Part shown: positions 16,153-23,230 of the stretch, piece after piece
How the letters are laid out: every line of letters begins with the position of its first letter
How positions within the stretch are numbered: position 1 is the first letter of the stretch
Assembly: GCA_002280405.1 (NCBI GenBank)
Contig: NCDY01000011.1
Span: 1-33,090, forward strand
Reading direction: 5' to 3'
Origin: Rhodobacterales bacterium 32-66-9
GTDB taxonomy: Bacteria > Pseudomonadota > Alphaproteobacteria > Rhodobacterales > Rhodobacteraceae
DNA length: 33,090 bases
Translations under genes and position numbers: made by a program
Notes under the pieces: model-generated
Seen by the model: the letters and a program-made list of their open reading frames with translations, nothing else
Database searches by the model: none
Told to the model about the DNA's origin: nothing

Positions 16153-17147
16153 CTGATATACTCCGTAAGGCTGAGGCGAGAGACGCGGGCAGTCACGAGA
16201 TAAAGCGATTCCAGTTGCGCCCGGACGGTTTCCAGCCGGGTGGCAGCCTCGTAGGGGTCGACCGAGCCGATGTCGGACCGCAGGATGCCGAGCGCGCTTT
16301 CCTCAGCCGAATTGCGGGTGCGCGCCGATTCGATCTGCGCCTCGACCGTGCCGATGCGAGCGGAAAGCGTGATCCGATCCTCCGCGCCGCGGGTAAGGTT
16401 CTCTCCCGCGGAGGCTGCCAGGCGCGCGCGCTCGGCCGGATCGGCGGCCAGCGCGCCGCGGTCCAGAAGCGCCGCCATCGCCAGGCCGGCAAGTGTGTCG
16501 CGGATCGCCGGGTCCAGTGCCGTTGTCGAAAGCTCCGCCGACTCACCCGGTGCAATCGGAATCGGGGACAAGCCCGCCCCACCCTGATAGAAGGTCCCAA
16601 ACCCGAGCGGATCGTTGAACCACGAGGTGACCGCTGCCACCACCTGCCCCGCCGTCGTCGCCCCGACGGCGGCCGTCTGCAGCGCCGTCAACATATCATC
16701 CGGTGATCCTAGGGGCGCAGTGTCCGTCGCCTGACCGGAAAACACCGCCCGGCCCGAGGCTTGCGTGTTCAGAAGGCCGACGGCAGAGGCAAGCCGTCCC
16801 CGCGCGTCGGCGGCAAGCGTGTTGACCTGGGCCGGCGTCGAGACATCGCGCGCGCCCATCAGCGCGGTCGAGATGCCGCTTGCCAGTTGCGACAGTCCAG
16901 CGATCGCCGATTGCTGCGCAGCGGCTTGGACGGCAGCATCCGTCGCCGTCGAGCGATAGGCCGAAAACCGGCTCAGACTGGCATCGATTGCTAGCAGAGG
17001 CGAGAAATCGCCCCGCAGCGTCGCGCCGATATCGGCATATTTGCCGCTTGCCACCTCTTGCGCCGCACGTTGCACCTGGCCGCGCAGATCCGCGCCCTGG
17101 CGGGCAAGGATGTTCGTCAGGCTTGCGTCACCAACCGACACCCGCAT
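16149..17147 (-). CDS. flgL: Flagellar hook-associated protein FlgL (HAP3)
   Basis: Junction protein between hook and filament, exported by the flagellar type III system. The 332-residue protein has flagellin-like terminal helices. The N-terminus shows SVGDASLTNILARQGADLRG and a QEVASGKYADIG segment; the C-terminus is a long helix with RIGTVEAQIESARTRNSAEE and YEAATRLETVRAQLESLY. A bacterial flagellin-type central region lies between. It starts one base inside the flgK stop (TGATG). Size and neighbours favour FlgL over flagellin itself. Confidence 0.9.
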   Translation of the reverse strand: MRVSVGDASLTNILARQGADLRGQVQRAAQEVASGKYADIGATLRGDFSPLLAIDASLSRFSAYRSTATDAAVQAAAQQSAIAGLSQLASGISTALMGARDVSTPAQVNTLAADARGRLASAVGLLNTQASGRAVFSGQATDTAPLGSPDDMLTALQTAAVGATTAGQVVAAVTSWFNDPLGFGTFYQGGAGLSPIPIAPGESAELSTTALDPAIRDTLAGLAMAALLDRGALAADPAERARLAASAGENLTRGAEDRITLSARIGTVEAQIESARTRNSAEESALGILRSDIGSVDPYEAATRLETVRAQLESLYLVTARVSRLSLTEYIR

Positions 17148-18610
17148 CAGCCGTCCAACCTGATCAGCGTGTCGATCATGTCGGTCACCGCCTGGATGAC
17201 CTTGGCGTTGGCGGCATAGTTCTTTTCGATCACCAGAAGATCCTGCATCTCCTGATCGGTATCGATGCCGTTCTGTGCTTCGAGATCACCAAGCGCGGTC
17301 AACTTGGCGGCGGCGAAGGTCTGTTCTGACTGCGCGGCAAGCCGTCGAGCCGAAACATCGGACAGAAGGTCGCTGGTCAAGGTGGCAAGGCTGCGGGTTC
17401 CGGCGGCAAAGCCGCCCGAGGCAAGCGGACGCGGTTCCGTCAGGGCGGTGCGAAGCGCGCTCAGAACCGCCGCGTTGCCGGGCGGCCCCTCGGCCAGCGC
17501 GCCAAGACCGTCGCGCAGCCGGAAAAGCGCGCCGCCCCGGGCCGGATCGGCAAGAGCGTTCAGGGTGAGGCGGCCGGCAAGACCCGTCTCGTTCAAGGGA
17601 TCGAAGGCTGCACCTGCGTCGGTGAACAGACCCGGAGCACCCGGGGCCAGCGTCGGATCGACCCCCGCCGAGGCAAAACGTTCGACCAGATCGCGGGCGA
17701 CAGCATCAACTTTGCCTTGCGCCGAGACCGCGAGATCATCCCGGACGGCAAACAATGCGCCCAATGTACCGCCCAGGATCGGGCTTGCAGAGCCGGCCGT
17801 GTCGTATGGACGCCCGTTGATGGTAATGCCCGACAGCCCGCCCAGAGCCTGGGTCATCTCTGGTGTGATCGTGGGGCTGGCGGAAAAGCCGAAGGCCGCT
17901 GGCGAGCCGTCGAGAAGCGGCGCTCCGCCGACGGTGAACAGCGCAATCTGATTGAGATCGCGCGGAATTTCGCGGACTGGAACGATGGCCGAGATCTGGT
18001 CGACCAGCCGCTGGCGTTCGTCAAGAAGCGCCGAAACATCGCGTCCGGCCCCGGTGAAGGACCGCAGTTCGACGTTCAACTCGGACAGTTGCGCGATGGT
18101 GGAGTTGAGCTTGCCGACCTCTTCGCCAATGCGGCGGTCAGCGGTGGCGCGGGCGGCCTGGATGTCATCGGTCGCCGCGGCCAGCCCGTCAGTCAGCGAC
18201 CTTGCGGTAGCGGCAATCGCGCCGAGTCGCGCCTGCGATTCCGGCCGACCCGACGCTTCGACCAAGGCCTGGTCGAAGGAAGCCAGCCGGGCCGCAAGCG
18301 ACCCTGCGCTCTCGGGCGTGCCGACGGCCTGTTCCAGCCGTTTCAGGAATTCGGCCCGGACGTCCCGGTCGCCGCCTCCGGCCTGGGCGATCCGGCGTTC
18401 GCCCAGAAGATAGCGGTCGACGTCGCGGGTCACGCCAAGGACCTGCACCCCCTGCCCCTGCCCGGCAAGCACCGCCGCGCCAAGTCCGACCTGGCGGCGG
18501 GCGTAGCCGGGTGTCGTCGCGTTGGCCACATTCGACGACAGGATTTCTGCCTGTCGCGCGGTGGCCGAGAGGCCCGACAGGGCTCCGGCAAGGGCAGAGG
18601 TGATGCTCAT
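17147..18610 (-). CDS. flgK: Flagellar hook-associated protein FlgK (HAP1)
   Basis: First hook-filament junction protein. The 487-residue product has the FlgK N-terminal heptad region (ALSGLSATARQAEILSSNVA, then NATTPGYARRQV), the canonical bacterial rod/hook signature. It ends with a FlgK/FlgE-type C-terminal helix (LLVIEKNYAANAKVIQAVTD). The middle part is Ala/Gly-rich with an RDDLAVSAQGKVDAVARDL segment. It starts 6 bp after the flgE stop and overlaps flgL by one base, so the flagellar genes are very tightly packed. Confidence 0.94.
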   Translation of the reverse strand: MSITSALAGALSGLSATARQAEILSSNVANATTPGYARRQVGLGAAVLAGQGQGVQVLGVTRDVDRYLLGERRIAQAGGGDRDVRAEFLKRLEQAVGTPESAGSLAARLASFDQALVEASGRPESQARLGAIAATARSLTDGLAAATDDIQAARATADRRIGEEVGKLNSTIAQLSELNVELRSFTGAGRDVSALLDERQRLVDQISAIVPVREIPRDLNQIALFTVGGAPLLDGSPAAFGFSASPTITPEMTQALGGLSGITINGRPYDTAGSASPILGGTLGALFAVRDDLAVSAQGKVDAVARDLVERFASAGVDPTLAPGAPGLFTDAGAAFDPLNETGLAGRLTLNALADPARGGALFRLRDGLGALAEGPPGNAAVLSALRTALTEPRPLASGGFAAGTRSLATLTSDLLSDVSARRLAAQSEQTFAAAKLTALGDLEAQNGIDTDQEMQDLLVIEKNYAANAKVIQAVTDMIDTLIRLDG

Positions 18611-18616
18611 CGCCTA

Positions 18617-19924
18617 TCACCGTTTGATGTTGGTGGTTTCCTGCAGCATCTCGTCGACGGTCTGGATGACCTTGGCGTTCGAGGAGTAGGCGCGCTGGGT
18701 CTGGATCAGACTGGTCAGTTCCGCTGCCACGTCGGTTTTCGAACCCTCGCGCGAATAGCCCTGGATCGATCCGGTCGGGCCAGAGCCGGCGTCCCACAGG
18801 AAGAACGAACCGGATTCGGGAGAGACCTGGTAAGTCTGGTTCGACAGGGACAGAAGGCCGTTCGGGTTCGGCACATCGACCAGCGGGATCTGGTAGAGCC
18901 GCCGGGTAAAGCCGGTGTCGTAGGTGGCGTTGACATAGCCCTTTTCGTCGACTTCGATCGTGGTCAGGTTTCCGACCGGAGAGCCGTTCTTGGTGATCGA
19001 CACCGGCGCGAAGTTGTCCGAAAGCTGGGTCAGGCCGTTCGGATCGCCGAAGCGGCCGATCCCGACAGTCATCGGTCCGCCCGCAACCGTCAGCGCAAGA
19101 GTGCCATCTGCCGGGTTGTAGGCCCCGCCCGAGACAACGGTAACCGCCGCCAGCGTGCCCCCCGCACCGCGCGAATCGTCGAATGTGAGGCTGTATTCGC
19201 CAATCAGCGCGCCGCCGCCCGCGCTGTCGCGGATCTGCATCGTCCACTGGTTCGATGCGCCGGTGCCGGGAACCACCGGGACGAAGCTGACTTCAAGCGA
19301 CTCGGAGGTGCCGAGGTTGCCGAAGTATTCGACCGACAACGGCGGCGGGACCGCAGCAGAACCGGCAACCGTATAGGTCGCGGGCAGGTTCACCCCGAGA
19401 TTCATCGTCGTGGTCGGATCGCCCGCTGTCTGGTTGGTGTTGATCACGATCGGCACCAGCCCCGATATCGTGTCGCGCGGGTTCGACGGGATGGTGCCGT
19501 CTGCATCCGCAGGCCAGCCCAGCAGCACAAGCCCCGAGTCCGTCTTCAGAACGCCGTCAGCATCCGTCCGGAAACTGCCCGTGCGGGTCATCAAGAGCGG
19601 CGTGTCCGACAGGGCGTTGCCAAGCGACACTTCGTTGATCACCGGCAACATGCCGCGCCCGGCAATCGCGAGGTCCAGGGGGTTGCCGGTCCCGACCAGA
19701 TCGCCGCGTTCGTCGATCAACCTGACCGTGGAGGCGCGCACGCCACCCGCCGAATAGGTGCCCGCCCCCCGCGAAGAGGTGATCACCATGCTGGTGAAGT
19801 CGGTAGAGGCCCGCTTGTACCCGTAAGTTCCCGAATTCGCGATGTTGTCGGAGATCGAGGCAAGCCGCGTCGCATTGGCATTCAAGCCGGCAACACCCGC
19901 ACTGAGCGAGGAGGAAATGGTCAT
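18617..19924 (-). CDS. flgE: Flagellar hook protein FlgE
   Basis: Main subunit of the hook. The 435-residue protein begins MTISSSLSAGVAGLNANATR, then LASISDNIANSGTYGYKRA, the rod/hook signature. It contains the FlgE core with IAGRGMLPV and GSFRTDADGVL, and closes with TSLIQTQRAYSSNAKVIQTV, the typical C-terminal coiled-coil half. ATG at 19924 was chosen because it places the conserved N-terminus correctly and AAAGG lies upstream. The 90-bp gap to motB holds a CtrA-like box and a hairpin. FlgG is unlikely because the protein is much longer than 260 residues. Confidence 0.94.
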   Translation of the reverse strand: MTISSSLSAGVAGLNANATRLASISDNIANSGTYGYKRASTDFTSMVITSSRGAGTYSAGGVRASTVRLIDERGDLVGTGNPLDLAIAGRGMLPVINEVSLGNALSDTPLLMTRTGSFRTDADGVLKTDSGLVLLGWPADADGTIPSNPRDTISGLVPIVINTNQTAGDPTTTMNLGVNLPATYTVAGSAAVPPPLSVEYFGNLGTSESLEVSFVPVVPGTGASNQWTMQIRDSAGGGALIGEYSLTFDDSRGAGGTLAAVTVVSGGAYNPADGTLALTVAGGPMTVGIGRFGDPNGLTQLSDNFAPVSITKNGSPVGNLTTIEVDEKGYVNATYDTGFTRRLYQIPLVDVPNPNGLLSLSNQTYQVSPESGSFFLWDAGSGPTGSIQGYSREGSKTDVAAELTSLIQTQRAYSSNAKVIQTVDEMLQETTNIKR

Positions 19925-19939
19925 GGAAAGCGCCTTTCT

Positions 19940-19970
19940 GCAGCTTCGACTCCTGTGGGGCCAAAGCTGC
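19940..19970 (-). other. Hairpin in the flgE leader
   Basis: GCAGCTT (19940-19946) pairs with AAGCTGC (19964-19970), a perfect 7-bp stem with a 17-nt loop. It sits between the CtrA-like box and the flgE ribosome-binding site, ending about 15 nt before the start codon. It could affect translation or be the end of the motB transcript. Confidence 0.35.
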
Positions 19971-19981
19971 ACGAAGGCCGC

Positions 19982-19996
19982 TTAACATGGACCTAA
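19982..19996 (-). promoter_or_regulatory. CtrA-like binding site upstream of flgE
   Basis: On the plus strand TTAA (19982-19985), 7 bp, then CTAA (19993-19996); on the flgE strand it reads TTAG-N7-TTAA. This is 7 of 8 matches to the CtrA consensus TTAA-N7-TTAA and lies about 58 bp before the flgE start. Flagellar genes of Rhodobacterales are known to depend on CtrA. Confidence 0.45.
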
Positions 19997-20014
19997 CGGA
20001 TAAAAGTTGAACGA

Positions 20015-20860
20015 TTATCTGTCGCGGCGCAGCAGGATCACCTCGATCCGGTTGTTGCGGTCGGCCGAGGGGTCGGCCACCACCGGCTTGCGGTCGGCAA
20101 AGCCCGAAATGCGCTGGACCCGCGCCGGGTCGATTCCGGCAGCCTCGAGCATTTTCCGCGACGCCTGGGCCCGCAAGGCCGACAGATCCCAGACCGGGTT
20201 GTCGATAAGGGTTACGGGATGGGCCCGCAGATAGCCGCTGAACGCGATCTCGTTGGTGGTAAGGTTCAGAACCTCGGCCAGAAGCTCGGCGATCGCCAGC
20301 GCGACGGGAGACGGTTCGGCGGTTTCGCCTTGAAACAGCGGTGCGCCGGGCAAATCGAAGATCTCGATCACCAGCCCCTCATCGGTGACCTTCGTCACGA
20401 CATGGCGCAGAAGCTGTTCCATGGTGTTGCTCTCGCCGCCCCGGGCGAGCAGCGCCTTTTCGACATCCTCAAGCTCGGATTGCGACCGACCCTTGCCCGA
20501 GGCCCCCTTTCCAGCCTCATCTCCGGCCTGATCCGCCGGGGCGGTGGAAGTCTTGCGATCCATCGCGCCCGTGCCGGTATAGGCCATGGTTTCTTCGGCA
20601 AAGACGCTGCTGCCGCCAAAGGCACCGTCGCCCCCCCCCGAGATGCGGTTCACGGGGATCGTCGGATTGAAATAATCCGAGATGCCCTTCCGTTGCTTTT
20701 CCGTCGTCGCGTTCAACAGCCACATCAAAAGGAAGAACGCCATCATGGCGGTCACGAAATCGGCGTAGGCCACTTTCCAGGCCCCGCCATGGTGGCCCCC
20801 GCCACTGACGACTTTCTTCCGCTTGATGATGACCGGCGCCGCATTGCTTTGCGCAGCCAT
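20015..20860 (-). CDS. motB: Flagellar motor stator protein MotB
   Basis: Forms the proton-conducting stator with MotA and anchors it to peptidoglycan. The 281-residue protein has a short cytosolic N-terminus (KRKKVVSGGGHHGGAW), then one membrane helix. In that helix YADFVTAMMAFFLLMWLLN carries Asp34, the proton-accepting residue. The OmpA-like C-terminal domain (about 140-281) holds NPVWDLSALRAQASRKML and RISGFADRKPVV with DRNNRIEVIL. No motA is in the window, so the partner is encoded elsewhere. It leads the flagellar run and is separated by 111 bp from the upstream unknown gene, with a CtrA-like box in that gap. Confidence 0.93.
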   Translation of the reverse strand: MAAQSNAAPVIIKRKKVVSGGGHHGGAWKVAYADFVTAMMAFFLLMWLLNATTEKQRKGISDYFNPTIPVNRISGGGDGAFGGSSVFAEETMAYTGTGAMDRKTSTAPADQAGDEAGKGASGKGRSQSELEDVEKALLARGGESNTMEQLLRHVVTKVTDEGLVIEIFDLPGAPLFQGETAEPSPVALAIAELLAEVLNLTTNEIAFSGYLRAHPVTLIDNPVWDLSALRAQASRKMLEAAGIDPARVQRISGFADRKPVVADPSADRNNRIEVILLRRDR

Positions 20861-20909
20861 CCCACATCACCCCAGTCCTTTACCCGGGACCAGATCTAGC
20901 GGGTCAGCA

Positions 20910-20924
20910 TTTACAGGCGCTTAA
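20910..20924 (-). promoter_or_regulatory. CtrA-like binding site upstream of motB
   Basis: TTTA (20910-20913), 7 bp, then TTAA (20921-20924): 7 of 8 matches to TTAA-N7-TTAA, 50 bp before the motB start. A direct repeat of GGTTTTA (20932-20938 and 20941-20947) lies immediately upstream. Together with the flgE box this suggests cell-cycle-type control of the flagellar genes. Confidence 0.4.
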
Positions 20925-20971
20925 CCGATTGGGTTTTAGAGGTTTTACGCAGTTCCGCCACAGTTGCAGCG

Positions 20972-21829
20972 TCAGGCCATCAATCCGCGCCAGGCCGAAA
21001 GGGCCGCCTGGGAGCCACCACCTTCGATCACGCCGAGAAGCACCGTCCCATGCAGTCGGGCGCAGACGAGACTGTGCCCGTCGATCAGGGTGACCCCCAG
21101 CATGAGACAGACCGGATCGCCTTCCTGCGCCGACATCAGGTCAAGCTGACCGATCACCGCCGCGTGCTCATCGTCAAGAAAGTCCCGCAGATGCGAGACC
21201 ATTTCTTCCGGGCCTTCGCTGCGACCATCGTCTTGGCCACCCCGGCTTAGCCAGGCGACCAGAACCGGCCCGATGCCCGTGGCGAAATCTGCGATGCTGC
21301 GACCCGAAAACCGGATCGCCGCGCGGTCAGGCGCGGGTGACGCGACATCGCCGGCTTCGTGCTCCGGCTCTTCCGCACCGACGTCATTCAGGTCGATCAG
21401 GAGAAGATCGGCCAGAAGCGCCACGGGCAGGCCCACGCTGACCTCGGCGCCGCCGCGACCGATGGGCCCCGAGATCACCCGGAGTTCCTTCCCCGGTACC
21501 GCAAGCGCCTGCAGAAGCTTGATCAGGTCATCCTTTTGCTCATCCTCCAGCACTTCCGAGCCAAGGCAGCTTTCAGCCCCGGCGAGCCCGTGGCTTGCGG
21601 TAAGACGCAACAGGCGGCGTCCGGCGACGTCGAGGGTCAGCGCAGGCCCTGCCGAAGACACGAACTCCAGCGATCGGGCCAGCATTGTCTCGTTCGCGGC
21701 GCGCAGAAGCCGGGCAACCGGGTTGCGGTCATGCGCTTCCGCAATCACCCGCGCGCCGCCCGGCAGCACGCGGATATCCGCCTGCAGGCTGGACAGCCGG
21801 GCGAGGATCGGAAGTGTAGTGTTGTTCAA
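20972..21829 (-). CDS. Protein of unknown function, last gene of the FHA/PP2C/dynamin operon
   Basis: I do not recognise this 285-residue protein. It begins MNNTTLPILARLSSLQADIR and has no signal peptide or clear membrane segment. The N-terminal half has alternating strands and helices (LTLDVAGRRLLRLT; GLPVALLADLLLIDLND). A charged, probably flexible stretch (EEPEHEAGDVASPAPD) follows at about 152-167. The C-terminal part is a mixed fold with VCLMLGVTLIDGHSLVCARL and VLLGVIEGGG. It starts 30 bp after the roadblock-like gene and is followed by a 111-bp gap before motB, so it probably belongs to the GTPase operon rather than the flagellar one. A role as adaptor or effector is only inference. 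Confidence 0.75.
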   Translation of the reverse strand: MNNTTLPILARLSSLQADIRVLPGGARVIAEAHDRNPVARLLRAANETMLARSLEFVSSAGPALTLDVAGRRLLRLTASHGLAGAESCLGSEVLEDEQKDDLIKLLQALAVPGKELRVISGPIGRGGAEVSVGLPVALLADLLLIDLNDVGAEEPEHEAGDVASPAPDRAAIRFSGRSIADFATGIGPVLVAWLSRGGQDDGRSEGPEEMVSHLRDFLDDEHAAVIGQLDLMSAQEGDPVCLMLGVTLIDGHSLVCARLHGTVLLGVIEGGGSQAALSAWRGLMA

Positions 21830-21859
21830 CGGTTCGACCGACCCCCGTCACCCGCCCTG

Positions 21860-22237
21860 TCACCCGCCATGGGTGATGCTCTCCAGCGTTTCGCGAATCT
21901 TGGGCACAAACGCGGCAAGGTCAATGCCGGGATCGCAGATGCAGCAAAGAGCATCCGCAGGTTCGGTGTCGGAGCGCAGGAACAGACGCACACTGTCCGG
22001 CCCCATCACCACGGCACAATGCGGCTCTCCGAAAGCCCCGACGGACAGGGAAAACAGGGGATCGTCAAAACTCGTTCGGGCCGCGTTGCACAACCGGTCG
22101 AGGTGTTCCTGCGTCACCGACATCGGGCCCGCGCTTGCCAGGATCATGCGCGACGACAGATCGGCAAAAGCCACCAGCCTGGCCTGGGGAAAGGCCTTCA
22201 CCATCGACCCGAGACTTTCTGCGACACCCATACCCAT
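21860..22237 (-). CDS. Small protein with a roadblock/LC7-like pattern
   Basis: A 125-residue protein, 6 bp after the single-domain dynamin-like GTPase gene. The order of elements suggests a roadblock/LC7 or profilin-like fold: an N-terminal helix, paired strands (ARLVAFADLSSRMILASAG), a helix (TQEHLDRLCNAARTSF), strands (HCAVVMGPDSVRLFLRS) and a C-terminal helix (FVPKIRETLESI). Such proteins often act as regulators or scaffolds of small GTPases, which would suit the neighbours. The LCCICDP segment holds three cysteines in four residues, unusual for a cytosolic regulator. The fold assignment is a pattern judgement and could be wrong; that the gene is real is well supported by its spacing. Confidence 0.5.
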   Translation of the reverse strand: MGMGVAESLGSMVKAFPQARLVAFADLSSRMILASAGPMSVTQEHLDRLCNAARTSFDDPLFSLSVGAFGEPHCAVVMGPDSVRLFLRSDTEPADALCCICDPGIDLAAFVPKIRETLESITHGG

Positions 22238-22243
22238 GCCGCC

Positions 22244-23200
22244 TTATGAGGTCTTCATCCGACCGGCCGGCATGGCATCGCCCGTGCCGACGATATGGTC
22301 GGCAAAGGTCACCATCGTCGGACCGGTTTCGGCGGTCGGGCGTTCGGTGCGCAGCAGGCGTTCGGTCTTGGCCTCGACCCGGCGCGGCAGGACCTTCAAC
22401 ACCGGAGTGTTGCGGATCACCATGAGCCGTTCGAAAGTCTGGGCGATCAGGCTTTGGCCAACTTCGGTCGCATCCGCCGGATCAGGCCGGATGGCGGCCT
22501 TGCCGATATCGCCCGGTTCGGGGTGGCCGGCATCGATGATGCGGTGCACGATGTCGAACAGCGCCCGGGTGAAGGCATCGGCACCGCTTTCGATCCACTT
22601 GCTCTCATCCGCGCCCGCGCGCATCGCCTGCAACAGCGACACCGGGAAAACCTCGGCGAAAAGACCCTCGGTCTCCTGGACCACGCGCTTGATCACCTTG
22701 GCGCGGTCGCTTTCGCCGACGATCTTGTCGAACCGCGTCACCAGAAGCAGGCTGTTCTGCCGCATCTCTTGCGGGAAGTTCGCCCAGACCCCGGCCTCGG
22801 ACTGCCGCCAGGCCTGGGTCGCATGGGTGCACCACAGAACCGCATCCGCCAGGTGAGCCATCCGCTCCCACACTTCGGACGACATCGAAGGGTCCGAAAT
22901 GCCGGGCATGTCGATCAGGTCGCAATAGCGCAGGATGTCGCTTTTCATGAAGATACGGATGTGTTCCGTGGTCTCGAGGCTGACATGCTCCAGCTCGCGC
23001 AGGTCCAGGTCGTAGGCATGGCCGTCGAGACCCATCGTGTAAGCATCGTCGGGGCCATAGGAGAGCCAGACCGGCGGCAACTGCGTCGCCGTCACCTTCT
23101 CCAGAAGTGGCCTTGCCCCCATCAGCACGTTGCAAAGCGTGCTTTTCCCGGAACTGAACTCGCCCATGATCGCGATACGGGGCTTGCGGGTCAGCGGCAT
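22244..23200 (-). CDS. Dynamin-like GTPase, single GTPase domain
   Basis: A 318-residue GTP-binding protein of the dynamin superfamily. It has G1 GEFSSGKST (13-21), a candidate G2 Thr39, G3 DMPG (97-100) and G4 TRFDK (155-159), all intact. The GEFSSGKST loop is typical of bacterial dynamin-like proteins. Beyond the GTPase domain only about 100 residues remain, too few for a full helical stalk, so it may work with a partner. The stretch ADAVLWCTHATQAWRQSE-to-G4 resembles the N-terminal GTPase domain of the large neighbouring protein, suggesting a paralogous pair. It starts 30 bp after that gene. Confidence 0.85.
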   Translation of the reverse strand: MPLTRKPRIAIMGEFSSGKSTLCNVLMGARPLLEKVTATQLPPVWLSYGPDDAYTMGLDGHAYDLDLRELEHVSLETTEHIRIFMKSDILRYCDLIDMPGISDPSMSSEVWERMAHLADAVLWCTHATQAWRQSEAGVWANFPQEMRQNSLLLVTRFDKIVGESDRAKVIKRVVQETEGLFAEVFPVSLLQAMRAGADESKWIESGADAFTRALFDIVHRIIDAGHPEPGDIGKAAIRPDPADATEVGQSLIAQTFERLMVIRNTPVLKVLPRRVEAKTERLLRTERPTAETGPTMVTFADHIVGTGDAMPAGRMKTS

Positions 23201-23230
23201 TCCACAGGTCCTTTCCTACCCTCTCCACAC

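Noticed and set aside
12781-16203. Long plus-strand open frames (555 and 536 residues) across lptC, kdsD, rnd and flgI
   Set aside because: Antisense shadows of genes with clear catalytic or structural motifs.
19966-19979. GG-N10-GC before flgE, resembling a sigma-54 promoter
   Set aside because: The flanking bases do not fit TGGCAC and TTGC; GG-N10-GC alone is common in this GC-rich DNA.
17717-19996. A 759-residue plus-strand open frame across flgK and flgE
   Set aside because: Arg/Gly/Asp-rich shadow translation; the opposite strand encodes unmistakable FlgK and FlgE.
20972-21829. The 285-residue unknown as a flagellar protein such as FliK
   Set aside because: It sits before motB but shows no hook-length-control or other flagellar signature, and its spacing ties it to the GTPase operon instead.
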